This document shows positions 1-5,533 of a stretch of DNA of 5,533 nucleotides, piece by piece. Under the pieces are notes generated by a model that saw only the letters and a list, made by a program, of their open reading frames with translations, ran no database searches and was not told the DNA's origin. The position numbers and the translations under genes are program-made. This DNA comes from Paracoccaceae bacterium (GTDB lineage Bacteria > Pseudomonadota > Alphaproteobacteria > Rhodobacterales > Rhodobacteraceae). The stretch is taken from positions 1 through 5,533 of the forward strand of contig PUNI01000293.1 in assembly GCA_003551745.1 (NCBI GenBank), read 5' to 3'. Within the stretch, counting starts at the first letter, position 1, and each line of letters opens with the position of its first letter.

Positions 1-200
1 CCGCGCGCGCGCCCGTACTGGAAGAACGACGCCGCGGTCCATGTGTGAAAACCGGCCCCGTCCGAGATGAACAGGATGACGTTGCGGGCCGGGCCGCCCC
101 CCTGAGCGAAGGCGGCGCTGGTGCGCAGGACGGCCGGGGCGGCCAGCGTGCCGGCTGCGGCAAGCGCGACGAGGCCAAATTGGCGGCGGGAAAGGGCCAT
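1..200 (-). CDS. Alkaline phosphatase, Tat-exported, N-terminal part only (3' end beyond the window)
   Basis: The first 66 codons of a minus-strand gene leave the window at its left edge. Residues 4-10 read SRRQFGL, a twin-arginine motif. A hydrophobic Ala/Leu stretch follows, then an AxA-type cleavage site (AFA, residues 30-32), so a Tat signal peptide and periplasmic location are well supported. The mature start, NVILFISDGAG (residues 40-50), matches the first strand and metal-binding Asp (D47) of the PF00245 alkaline phosphatase family, which hydrolyses phosphate monoesters with Zn/Mg. The usual family form is GDG; SDG is a variant I have seen in alphaproteobacterial members. The start is fixed by an AAGGAG Shine-Dalgarno at 207-212 and by the position of the twin-arginine motif. 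A Pho-box-like repeat lies upstream (249-277). The catalytic Ser/Thr and the other metal ligands lie outside the window, so family assignment rests on the N-terminus alone. A related metal-dependent phosphatase is the main alternative. Confidence 0.8.
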   Translation of the reverse strand, partial: MALSRRQFGLVALAAAGTLAAPAVLRTSAAFAQGGGPARNVILFISDGAGFHTWTAASFFQYGRAR

Positions 201-206
201 CGGATT

Positions 207-212
207 CTCCTT
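207..212 (-). promoter_or_regulatory. Shine-Dalgarno of the alkaline phosphatase gene
   Basis: On the minus strand the sequence reads AAGGAG, six bases before the ATG at 200. It is a near-perfect ribosome binding site and fixes the start just ahead of the twin-arginine signal peptide. Confidence 0.8.
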
Positions 213-248
213 GTCGGGTTGGTGAGGGCTCCGGGATGCCAGAGCGGT

Positions 249-277
249 CTGACGCCGCGATGAAGAGCCGATGAAGC
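249..277 (-). promoter_or_regulatory. Pho-box-like direct repeat upstream of the alkaline phosphatase
   Basis: Read on the minus strand, three 7-mers GCTTCAT (277-271), TCTTCAT (266-260) and GCGTCAG (255-249) have their TCA cores exactly 11 bp apart. This is the 7-bp repeat plus 4-bp spacer geometry of PhoB binding sites (classical half-site CTGTCAT). Each half-site matches the classical sequence at only four of seven positions (TCAT in the first two, GTCA in the third), so the call relies on spacing and on the gene downstream. An out-of-phase CTGGCAT, six of seven to the classical half-site, lies at 236-242. The box ends 48 bp before the start codon, a workable distance for a -35-replacing activator site, but I see no good -10 element. 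Confidence 0.4.
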
Positions 278-282
278 TTGGG

Positions 283-421
283 TTAAATCTGCCGGAGCCC
301 GCGCAGTTGGGAATGCGAGGCACTTGCAAGACGGCGACGCAGGTTCAAGGCGCTAGGCCTGGAAACCGGCGCGTGTTGCCGGATCCGCAACCCAAGATTG
401 CAAAACTACGGTGACATTCGC
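283..421 (-). pseudogene. Possible relic of a MoaD/ThiS-like small protein gene (tentative)
   Basis: Just downstream of the BNR gene, one minus frame reads ANVTVVLQSW and continues to a TAG at 353-355. This resembles the first beta strand of MoaD/ThiS ubiquitin-fold proteins. In another frame, 283-348 reads LRRRLASASHSQLRG, which resembles the following helix segment (typically like ALxALxxxHPxLRGY), at about the expected distance. No ATG or GTG opens the first fragment in frame, and the C-terminal GG of the family is absent. From memory, genes of this BNR family are often paired with a MoaD/ThiS gene, which is why I read the stretch this way. The matches are short and by eye, so chance is a serious alternative. 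Confidence 0.2.
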
Positions 422-437
422 GCGCTGAGCGGCGGCG

Positions 438-1588
438 TCAGGCCGGATGCAGTGTCTCGACGCTGCGGATGGCGGGCAGGTGGCGGGCGATCTCGGCCCA
501 GCGCGTGCCCTCGTCGGCGCTGGCGAAGACCGAGCCGCTGCTGGTGCCGAAATAGACTCCGGCCGGATCGGCGGCATCGGTGGCCATCGCCTGCCGCAGC
601 ACGGTGAAGTAGCAGTCGCGCTGCGGCAGGCCGTCGCGCTGCGCCTCCCAGCTGTCGCCGCCGTCGCGCGAGCGCCAGACCGCCGGGGCGGCATCGGGCG
701 GGTAGCGGCCCTCCATGTCGCCGTTCAGCGGCAGCACCCAGAGCGTGCCGGGGTCCTGCGGATGCACCGCGATGGGAAAGCCGAAGGCGGACGGCAGCCC
801 GGAAGTGATCTCGTCCCAGCTGCGCCCGCCGTCGTGGCTGCGGAAGACGCCATGGTGGTTCTGCTGATAGAGCAGGTCCGTGCCCGCCTCTGGCGCGCGG
901 ACGAAATTGTGCACGCAATGGCCGACCTCGCCGCGCTCCGCGCCGTTGCCCTCCGCGGGCCCCGCCGCGGCGTTCGAGCGGCGGTTGCGCCGTTCCCAGC
1001 TGGCGCCGCTGTCATTGCTGGCGAAGATGCCGGCAGCCGAGATGCCGACCCAGACCCGCTCGGGCGCGCCCGGGGCGGTGACGATGCTGTGCAGCACCAA
1101 CCCGGCGCCGCCGGGCTGCCACTCGGCGCGCGAGGGATGCTCGCAGAGCGGCGCGACCGGCGACCACTGCGCGCCGCCGTCATGGCTGGAAAACAGGAGC
1201 CCCGGCTTGCCCCGGCATAGAGCGTGCCCCCGGCCAGGCCCAGCGACCAGAGCGCCTCGAGCCGGCCGGTGAAGGGGGCGGGCGGCGCGGGGGTGGCGCC
1301 GGTGTAGGCGGCGACCTCGGGATCCCGAGCCAGCATCTCGTCGAACTCTCCGTTCGCGAGCCGCGCCAGCGTCCAGGTCGTGCCGCCGTCCTCGGAACCC
1401 CAAACGCCGCTGCCGTGCCAAGCGTCACCGGCGGCGGCCCAGATCCGCCCCGTCCGCGCGCAGCCGATCGCGTGGTTGACCGGCCAGCCGTCGCAAAAGG
1501 GGCCGGCAAGCCGCCAGTCACGCCGGCCGGCATCGCCGCGCAGCAGGAAGAGCCCCTTGACCGTCCCGACGAGGATCGTGACCCGCAT
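438..1588 (-). pseudogene. BNR/Asp-box beta-propeller 'sialidase-like' protein, interrupted by a one-base frameshift
   Basis: Two overlapping minus frames together encode one protein of the WD40/YVTN/BNR-like 'exo-alpha-sialidase' family. Residues 1-127 lie in the first frame, starting at ATG 1588 (MRVTILVGTVKGLFLL, the usual opening GTxKGLFLL strand). The rest lies in a second frame, from KPGLLF at 1208 to the TGA at 438. Restoring one base near 1209-1213 gives a 383-residue protein of normal family length. Six Asp boxes (SxDxGxxW-like) are visible: SEDGGTTW, SHDGGAQW, SNDSGASW, SHDGGRSW, SRDGGDSW and SADEGTRW. The YQQNHHGVFRSHDGG segment is characteristic of the family. There is no signal peptide, so it would be cytoplasmic. 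Enzymatic activity is unproven for this family, and real sialidase activity should not be assumed. The start is supported by GGAGG at 1596-1600. As written, translation continues out of frame to a stop at 725 and makes a 287-residue product. The break may be real or a sequencing error in the GGGG run. Confidence 0.85.
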
Positions 1589-1595
1589 CTGCCCC

Positions 1596-1600
1596 CCTCC
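1596..1600 (-). promoter_or_regulatory. Shine-Dalgarno of the BNR gene
   Basis: The minus strand reads GGAGG within a longer purine run, seven bases before ATG 1588. It favours this ATG over the GTG at 1630, whose extra 14 residues do not resemble the family N-terminus. Confidence 0.7.
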
Positions 1601-1647
1601 CGGCTGCTGGCGCTGCCGGCATGCTAGCACGTGGGGGCGGCGGCGGC

Positions 1648-2949
1648 CTAACGGTTCAGCCGGTCGAGCCGGGCGCGGACGCTCAGGCCGTGGGCCTCGA
1701 GGCTTTCGGCGATGGCGAGGGTCTCGGCGGCAGGGCCGATGGCGCGCAGGCTCTCCGGGGTCATGCGGGCGATCGTGGTGCGCTTGAGGAAGTCGAGTAC
1801 AGAAAGGCCGGAGGAAAAGCGCGCCGACCGCGCCGTCGGCAGCACATGGTTGGGCCCGCCGACATAGTCGCCGATGGCCTCGGGCGTCCAGGCGCCGAGG
1901 AACACGGCGCCGGCATGGGCGATGCGGCCCAGCAGCGCTTCGGGATCGGCGACGCAGAGTTCGAGATGCTCGGGCGCGAGGCGGTCGGAGAGCGCCGCGG
2001 CCTCCTCCAGATCGCGGCTGACGATCACGGCGCCATGGTCGCGCCAGCTGGCCCCGGCGATGGCGCGGCGTTCGAGCGTCTCCAGCCGCGCCGTGACCGC
2101 CTCGGCCACCGCCCGGCCGAAGGCGGCATCGGGCGTGATGAGGATCGCCTGGGCGGCCTCGTCGTGCTCGGCCTGGCTCAGCAGGTCGAGCGCGATCCAG
2201 TCGGGGTCGTTGTCGGCATCGGCGATCACCACGATCTCCGACGGGCCGGCGATCATGTCGATGCCGACACGGCCGAAGACCTGCCGCTTGGCCGCCGCAA
2301 CCCAGGCGTTGCCGGGGCCGGTGATCTTGTCCACCGGCGCGACGGTCTCGGTGCCGAAGGCGAGCGCGCCGATGGCCTGTGCGCCGCCGAGGCGCCAGAT
2401 CGTGTCGACGCCCGAAAGCTGGGCGGCGAGCAGCACCAGCGGGTTGGCCACCCCGTCGGGGGTGGGCACGCAGATCACCAGCCGCTCCACCCCGGCGACG
2501 CGGGCAGGGATCGCGTTCATCAGGACCGAAGAGGGGTAGGAGGCAAGCCCGCCCGGCACATAGAGCCCGGCCGAGGCCACCGGCGACCAGCGCCAGCCGA
2601 GGCTTGCGCCCTCGGGGTCGGTCCAGCGGGCATCCTCGGGCCTCTGGCGGACGTGGTAGGCGCGGATGCGTTCGGCGGCGAGTTCCAGCGCCGCACGCTG
2701 GTCGGGCGGCACGCGGGCGACCTCCGCCGCGATCTCTTCGGCCGTGAAGGCCAGCGTTCCGGCGGTGAGGGTGAGCCGGTCGAACCGGGCGGTCAGCTCG
2801 ATCAGCGCGGCATCCCCGCGCCGGCGCACGTCGTCGAGGATGCCGGCCACGGCGGCATCGACATCGGCCGCCTCCTCGCGCTTGGCCGAGAGCAGGGCGC
2901 GGAACGCGGCCTCGAAGCCGGGATCGGCGGTGTCGAGAAAGACGGGCAT
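1648..2949 (-). CDS. hisD: Histidinol dehydrogenase
   Basis: This cytoplasmic zinc enzyme oxidises L-histidinol to L-histidine in two NAD+-dependent steps, ending histidine biosynthesis. The 433-residue product equals the usual family length (E. coli 434). Visible hallmarks are the GGLASYPSS segment (about 133-141), GGAQAIGALAFGT (188-200), KITGPGN (208-214) and AGPSEIVVIAD (234-244). The zinc ligands are Q259 and H262 in LSQAEHD, D361 in GDYVGGPNH and H420 near the C-terminus. The catalytic pair E327-H328 sits in LAPEHLEL. All key residues are present. I chose the ATG at 2949 because AAGGAG (2957-2962) precedes it by seven bases and because PVFLDTADPGFE is the normal N-terminus; a longer in-frame start at 3000 adds an unrelated 17-residue leader. 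It follows the GNAT gene by 47 bases and is probably cotranscribed. No other his genes are in the window, which is common in Rhodobacteraceae. Confidence 0.97.
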   Translation of the reverse strand: MPVFLDTADPGFEAAFRALLSAKREEAADVDAAVAGILDDVRRRGDAALIELTARFDRLTLTAGTLAFTAEEIAAEVARVPPDQRAALELAAERIRAYHVRQRPEDARWTDPEGASLGWRWSPVASAGLYVPGGLASYPSSVLMNAIPARVAGVERLVICVPTPDGVANPLVLLAAQLSGVDTIWRLGGAQAIGALAFGTETVAPVDKITGPGNAWVAAAKRQVFGRVGIDMIAGPSEIVVIADADNDPDWIALDLLSQAEHDEAAQAILITPDAAFGRAVAEAVTARLETLERRAIAGASWRDHGAVIVSRDLEEAAALSDRLAPEHLELCVADPEALLGRIAHAGAVFLGAWTPEAIGDYVGGPNHVLPTARSARFSSGLSVLDFLKRTTIARMTPESLRAIGPAAETLAIAESLEAHGLSVRARLDRLNR

Positions 2950-2956
2950 CGGCAGG

Positions 2957-2962
2957 CTCCTT
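2957..2962 (-). promoter_or_regulatory. Shine-Dalgarno of hisD
   Basis: AAGGAG on the minus strand, seven bases from ATG 2949. It decides between this start and the in-frame ATG at 3000. Confidence 0.8.
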
Positions 2963-2996
2963 CGACCGCAGCCTCTAGCCTGCACGCGCAGGGGCC

Positions 2997-3470
2997 TCAA
3001 GCGGCGAGGCTGCGGCGCAATGCGACCTCGCCCGTCCCGCGCCCCGGCGGCGCTGCGGCACCCGAAGCGGGCGCAAAGCCCGCGCGGGCATAGGCGGCGC
3101 GGGCGGCGTGGTTGGCCTCACCGACCTCGAGCCAGAGCTCCTCTATCCCGGCCGCCGCGGCATCGGCCGCCATCGCGTCGATCAGCCGCGCGGCCAGCCC
3201 GCATCCGCGGGCCTCGGGCGCCACGAACACGCCCTCGATCCAACCCCGCCGCGGGTGTGCGCGGTCGGGATCGCGGCACCACAAGCCCCAAGCCAGGGGG
3301 CTGCCGGCCTCCTCCCAGACAAAGGCACGGGCGCTGGCCCGCCGGGCCGCCGCCGCTGTCGGGCTGCGCTCGCGCCGCGGCGCAAAGGCGGTGGGCGCAT
3401 CGGCCTGCGCTGCCGTCCAGAGATGCGCCCAGAGCGCGGCGTCGCCCGGCCCGAGGCGGCGGGCCGTCAT
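2997..3470 (-). CDS. GNAT-family N-acetyltransferase
   Basis: The 157-residue product is a single GNAT domain, which transfers an acetyl group from acetyl-CoA to an amine. The N-terminus MTARRLGPGDAALW fits strand 1 and helix 1. Motif A is WIEGVFVAPEARGCGLAARL (about 77-96), with the pyrophosphate-binding R88-G-C-G-L-A93. Strand 5 and motif B follow as ELWLEVGEANHAARAAYARAGF (111-132). The substrate cannot be told from sequence; small GNATs of this type often act on aminoglycosides, polyamines or protein N-termini, but nothing here selects one. The ATG at 3470 lies 31 bases after the DUF2948 stop and has no good Shine-Dalgarno. It overlaps the stop of a 12-codon mini-ORF instead (see 3467-3505). 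An earlier in-frame ATG at 3566 lies inside DUF2948 and would add a non-homologous leader. Confidence 0.88.
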   Translation of the reverse strand: MTARRLGPGDAALWAHLWTAAQADAPTAFAPRRERSPTAAAARRASARAFVWEEAGSPLAWGLWCRDPDRAHPRRGWIEGVFVAPEARGCGLAARLIDAMAADAAAAGIEELWLEVGEANHAARAAYARAGFAPASGAAAPPGRGTGEVALRRSLAA

Positions 3471-3505
3471 CGCCGCCGCCGCGGCGCGGACTTCGGCGGG
3501 ATCAT
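3467..3505 (-). other. 12-codon mini-ORF bridging DUF2948 and the GNAT gene by two ATGA overlaps
   Basis: The DUF2948 stop TGA (3504-3502) lies within ATGA, whose ATG opens a frame reading [12 protein letters not shown]. Its own TGA (3469-3467) again lies within ATGA and overlaps the GNAT ATG at 3470. The sequence shows this arrangement directly. A role in termination-reinitiation coupling is inference, prompted by the missing Shine-Dalgarno in front of the GNAT gene. It ends in CGG CGG CGG CGA arginine codons. Confidence 0.4.
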
Positions 3506-3987
3506 GCCTCGGCGTCGGGATGGGCCGGCGCCCGGCCGGAGGGCGCGCGGTAGGGCCGGGTGACATCGGCGAGCGTGACGGCGATGCACTCCACCTCGAG
3601 CGCCACCGCCCCGTCACCGGCCAGCGTCAGCACCAGCCGGCCGGCGCCGTCCGCGCCGGGCTCGAAGGAGAGCGACAGCAGGGACAGCACCATGTCCCGG
3701 TCGGAGAGATCCAGCCCCTGCGTCGCCGCCGCCAGCACATCCTCGATCACGAGGAGCGACTGGACCCGCTCGAAGGCCCGGCCAAGGCGTTCGGCGGCCG
3801 GGCGGTCCTCCCAGCGGAAACGGTTCATCAGCACGGCGAAGCGCCGCTTGCGCCGCTGCAGCCGCATCTCGGTGATGGGAAAGACCGCATCCTGCACCAG
3901 CGCCGAAATCACCTCCAGGTCCTCGGCGTCCAGCGCCTGCAGCCGCAGCGGCGCGTCGCGGCCGTCGGCGAAACTGGCGTCGCTCAT
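3502..3987 (-). CDS. DUF2948 family protein
   Basis: This is a 161-residue soluble protein without signal peptide or membrane segment. The central part, [20 protein letters not shown] (about 12-31), followed by [20 protein letters not shown] and LMNRFRWED (53-61), is the pattern I recognise from DUF2948 (PF11164), found mainly in alphaproteobacteria next to murA. A mixed strand/helix second half ends in [21 protein letters not shown] (131-151), then a short disordered tail. Function is unknown. The start at 3987 overlaps the murA stop (ATGA, 3984-3987), so translation is very probably coupled to murA. The same frame stays open backwards through murA to 5352, but that part is only a shadow of murA and not a fusion. 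Confidence 0.9.
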   Translation of the reverse strand: MSDASFADGRDAPLRLQALDAEDLEVISALVQDAVFPITEMRLQRRKRRFAVLMNRFRWEDRPAAERLGRAFERVQSLLVIEDVLAAATQGLDLSDRDMVLSLLSLSFEPGADGAGRLVLTLAGDGAVALEVECIAVTLADVTRPYRAPSGRAPAHPDAEA

Positions 3988-5249
3988 GCCGCCACCCGCT
4001 CGATCTCGGCCCCGCAGGCGCGCAGCTTCTCCTCGACCCGCTCGTAGCCGCGGTCGAGGTGGTAGACACGGCTCACGACCGTCTCGCCCTCGGCGGCGAG
4101 CGCGGCGAGGATCAGCGAGACGCTCGCGCGCAGGTCGGTGGCCATCACCGGCGCGCCCTTCAGCCGCTCCACTCCGGTCACGGTGGCCGTGCCGCCGTGC
4201 ACCTCGATCCGGGCGCCCATGCGCATCAGTTCGGGGGCGTGCATGAAGCGGTTCTCGAAGATGCGCTCCTCCAGCACGCTGGTGCCCTCGGCGGTGGCCA
4301 GAAGCGCCATCATCTGCGCCTGTAGATCGGTTGGAAAGCCCGGGAAGGGCGCGGTGACCACATGGATCCCGCGCACCCGGCCGTTGTTGCGCGAGACCCG
4401 CAGCCCGTCCGGCGTCTGCTCGATGTCGATCCCGGCCTCGTGCAGCTTCTCGGCGAAGGCGCCGATCAGATCGAGGCTGCCGCCGAGGCACTCCACCGTG
4501 CCGCCCGTCACCGCCGGGGCCAGCATGTAGGTGCCCAGCTCGATGCGGTCGGCGACCACGCGATGGGTCGCGCCCGACAGCCGGTCGACCCCCTCGACGG
4601 TGATCTCCGCCGTGCCCTCGCCGTCGATCCGCGCGCCCATCGCGCGCAGGCAGCGGGCGAGATCGACGATCTCCGGCTCGCGGGCGGCATTGCGGATCAC
4701 CGTGGTGCCGCGCGCGAGCGTCGCGGCCATCAGCGTGTTCTCGGTGGCGCCGACCGAGACGATGGGGAAGTCGACGACCCCACCGCGCAGCCCACGCGGC
4801 GCGCGGGCATGCAGATAGCCGTCGCGCAGTTCGAGCTCGGCGCCCAGACGTTCCATGCCCATCTGGTGCAGGTCGACCGGTCGCGCGCCGATGGCGCAAC
4901 CGCCGGGCAGGCTGACCTCGGCATGGCCCTCGCGCGCCAGGAGCGGGCCCAGCACCAGCACCGAGGCGCGCATCTTCCGCACGATCTCGTAGTCGGCCCG
5001 GGTGGAGGTGAGGTCGTGCGACGACAGCGCCACGACCCTGCCCTCCTGCAGCGCGGCGACCTCGCAGCCGAGCGAGCCCAGCAGCGTGCCCATGGTCCGG
5101 ATGTCGGAAAGCCGCGGCGCGTTGGTCAGCGTGAGCGGCTCGTCGGTGAGCAGCGTGGCCGGCATCAGCGCCAGACAGGCGTTCTTTGCCCCGGCGATGG
5201 GGATCCGGCCCTGCAGTGCCGTGCCGCCGCGCACCCTGATCGCGTCCAT
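3984..5249 (-). CDS. murA: UDP-N-acetylglucosamine 1-carboxyvinyltransferase
   Basis: MurA transfers enolpyruvate from PEP to the 3'-OH of UDP-GlcNAc, the first committed step of peptidoglycan synthesis, in the cytoplasm. The 421-residue product matches the family (E. coli 419) and shows the double EPSP-synthase-like fold. Visible key residues are K22-N23 in AGAKNA, C118 in [15 protein letters not shown] (the catalytic Cys, E. coli C115, also the fosfomycin target), D308 in FPTDLQAQ (E. coli D305) and R400 in YHLDRGYE (E. coli R397). A Cys rather than Asp at 118 predicts an enzyme open to fosfomycin alkylation. The ATG at 5249 is eight bases after the stop of the small upstream gene, and the TGAGGG at 5255-5260 serves as both that stop and a Shine-Dalgarno-like sequence. 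The stop overlaps the DUF2948 start. All core motifs are intact. Confidence 0.98.
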   Translation of the reverse strand: MDAIRVRGGTALQGRIPIAGAKNACLALMPATLLTDEPLTLTNAPRLSDIRTMGTLLGSLGCEVAALQEGRVVALSSHDLTSTRADYEIVRKMRASVLVLGPLLAREGHAEVSLPGGCAIGARPVDLHQMGMERLGAELELRDGYLHARAPRGLRGGVVDFPIVSVGATENTLMAATLARGTTVIRNAAREPEIVDLARCLRAMGARIDGEGTAEITVEGVDRLSGATHRVVADRIELGTYMLAPAVTGGTVECLGGSLDLIGAFAEKLHEAGIDIEQTPDGLRVSRNNGRVRGIHVVTAPFPGFPTDLQAQMMALLATAEGTSVLEERIFENRFMHAPELMRMGARIEVHGGTATVTGVERLKGAPVMATDLRASVSLILAALAAEGETVVSRVYHLDRGYERVEEKLRACGAEIERVAA

Positions 5250-5254
5250 GGCCG

Positions 5255-5260
5255 CCCTCA
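5255..5260 (-). promoter_or_regulatory. Shine-Dalgarno-like sequence of murA, overlapping the upstream stop
   Basis: TGAGGG on the minus strand combines the stop codon of the small gene (TGA, 5260-5258) with a GAGG core, five bases before the murA ATG. Termination of the small gene would place ribosomes on the murA start, so translational coupling is likely. Confidence 0.5.
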
Positions 5261-5443
5261 GCCCGGCTTGCCCGGGGCCGGCGGGGCTGCGGGCTTCGCA
5301 GGCTCTTCGGGATCGGCCGCACGCGCGCGGGCCTGCGCCTTGCGCCGCGCAAGATTGGCCCGAAGCGCGGCCTTCAGACGGTCGGACCGGGCGTCGGCGT
5401 CGCCGGGCGCATCGGCGCCGGTCTCGGAGGGCGTGCGTCTCAT
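5258..5443 (-). CDS. Small basic Ala/Arg-rich protein upstream of murA, function unknown
   Basis: The 61-residue product has a polar N-terminus, a strongly basic helical core around residues 18-43 ([20 protein letters not shown] and following), and a Pro/Ala/Gly-rich tail ([14 protein letters not shown]). There is no signal peptide or membrane segment. I support it as a real gene because it has a GAGGG Shine-Dalgarno at 5448-5452, ends eight bases before murA, and its core resembles small proteins I recall at the same place in other Rhodobacterales; I cannot verify that here. The core could bind nucleic acid or a membrane surface, but that is guesswork from composition. It could instead be a leader whose translation feeds murA. 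The unusual-looking tail is typical of high-GC low-complexity sequence. Confidence 0.6.
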   Translation of the reverse strand: MRRTPSETGADAPGDADARSDRLKAALRANLARRKAQARARAADPEEPAKPAAPPAPGKPG

Positions 5444-5533
5444 GGCGCCCTCATATCGCGGCGTTGCCCGTCGGTCCAGATCGGCCCCGCCCCGGCCGGC
5501 GCAGGCCGCGAAGCGCCGCGGGTCGGCGGGGCC
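5444..5533. other. Right edge: GC-rich region with a 9-bp inverted repeat, probable leader of the murA operon
   Basis: No gene can be supported in these 90 bases. GGCCCCGCC at 5483-5491 is perfectly complementary to GGCGGGGCC at 5525-5533, with 33 bases between that can also pair in part. The right arm ends exactly at the window edge and may be longer. It could be the terminator stem of a gene outside the window or chance in GC-rich DNA. The remaining 5444-5482 holds the Shine-Dalgarno GAGGG (5448-5452) and presumably the promoter of the operon, but I see no clear -35/-10 pair. Confidence 0.35.

Larger units (their letters stand above)
201..437. other. Intergenic region between the BNR pseudogene and the alkaline phosphatase gene
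   Basis: These 237 bases hold no intact gene. They include AT-richer patches unlike the flanking genes, for example around 281-289 and 396-418. On the minus strand, from upstream to downstream, I see a short coding-like fragment ending at 353, a second at 283-348, the Pho-box-like repeat (249-277) and the Shine-Dalgarno (207-212). A small inverted repeat, GTTGC/GCAAC with a 7-nt loop, lies at 375-391. It has no following T-run, so I do not call it a terminator. Confidence 0.6.

Noticed and set aside
45..263. Plus-strand 72-codon frame near the left end
   Set aside because: It lies opposite the Tat signal peptide of the alkaline phosphatase and shows no recognisable features.
340..350. GGTTCAA, resembling the T-loop of a tRNA
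   Set aside because: No acceptor stem, anticodon arm or D arm can be paired around it.
375..391. Stem GTTGC/GCAAC as a terminator for the BNR gene
   Set aside because: The stem is only 5 bp and no T-run follows on the minus strand.
1205..1216. Programmed ribosomal frameshifting in the BNR gene
   Set aside because: No slippery heptamer or obvious downstream stem is visible, and this family is normally encoded in a single frame.
1621..3093. Long plus-strand open frame (490 codons) opposite hisD
   Set aside because: It is a GC-driven shadow of hisD. The peptide is rich in Gly/Arg/Ala/Asp repeats with no domain pattern, while hisD on the other strand has every catalytic residue.
2666..4047. 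Overlapping plus-strand open frames between hisD and murA
   Set aside because: Composition is Ser/Arg/Ala/Pro-rich low complexity opposite well-recognised genes, with no credible start signals.
3502..5352. 616-codon minus-strand open frame that could suggest a murA-region fusion to DUF2948
   Set aside because: Only the last 161 codons resemble a protein family. The rest reads Arg/Gly-rich sequence out of frame through murA, whose own frame carries all MurA motifs.
1..5533. CRISPR array, insertion sequence, phage or defence genes
   Set aside because: No regularly spaced repeats, no transposase or integrase motifs and no terminal inverted repeats with target duplications were seen on either strand.

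Overview
The window is a very GC-rich stretch whose codons nearly all end in G or C. The gene set and order (small Ala/Arg-rich protein, murA, a DUF2948 protein, then hisD) match what I remember of alphaproteobacterial chromosomes of the Rhodobacteraceae/Rhodobacterales. I cannot name the genus. Every gene I can support is on the minus strand, so transcription runs from right (5533) to left (1).

From right to left: a GC-rich edge carrying a long inverted repeat (5444-5533); a 61-residue basic, Ala/Arg-rich small protein (5258-5443); murA for the first committed step of peptidoglycan synthesis (3984-5249); a DUF2948 protein that starts in the murA stop codon through an ATGA overlap (3502-3987); a GNAT acetyltransferase (2997-3470); hisD for the last two oxidations of histidine synthesis (1648-2949); a six-Asp-box BNR 'sialidase-like' protein gene broken by a one-base frameshift (438-1588); a 237-bp intergenic stretch with a possible relic of a MoaD/ThiS-like gene and a Pho-box-like repeat; and the first 66 codons of a Tat-exported alkaline phosphatase that runs off the left edge (1-200).

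The small protein, murA, DUF2948, GNAT and probably hisD form one tight transcription unit. Gaps are 8 nt, a 4-nt overlap, 31 nt (filled by a 12-codon mini-ORF with ATGA overlaps at both ends) and 47 nt. hisD and the BNR gene each have their own Shine-Dalgarno sequence. No convincing rho-independent terminator is visible anywhere.

The core half (murA to hisD) is ordinary housekeeping. The points worth a second look are the broken BNR gene with a possible relic of a small sulfur-carrier-like partner just downstream, the three TCA cores at exact 11-bp spacing ahead of the alkaline phosphatase, and the ATGA-mini-ORF-ATGA relay between DUF2948 and the acetyltransferase. I see no strong case for a wholly new system here.
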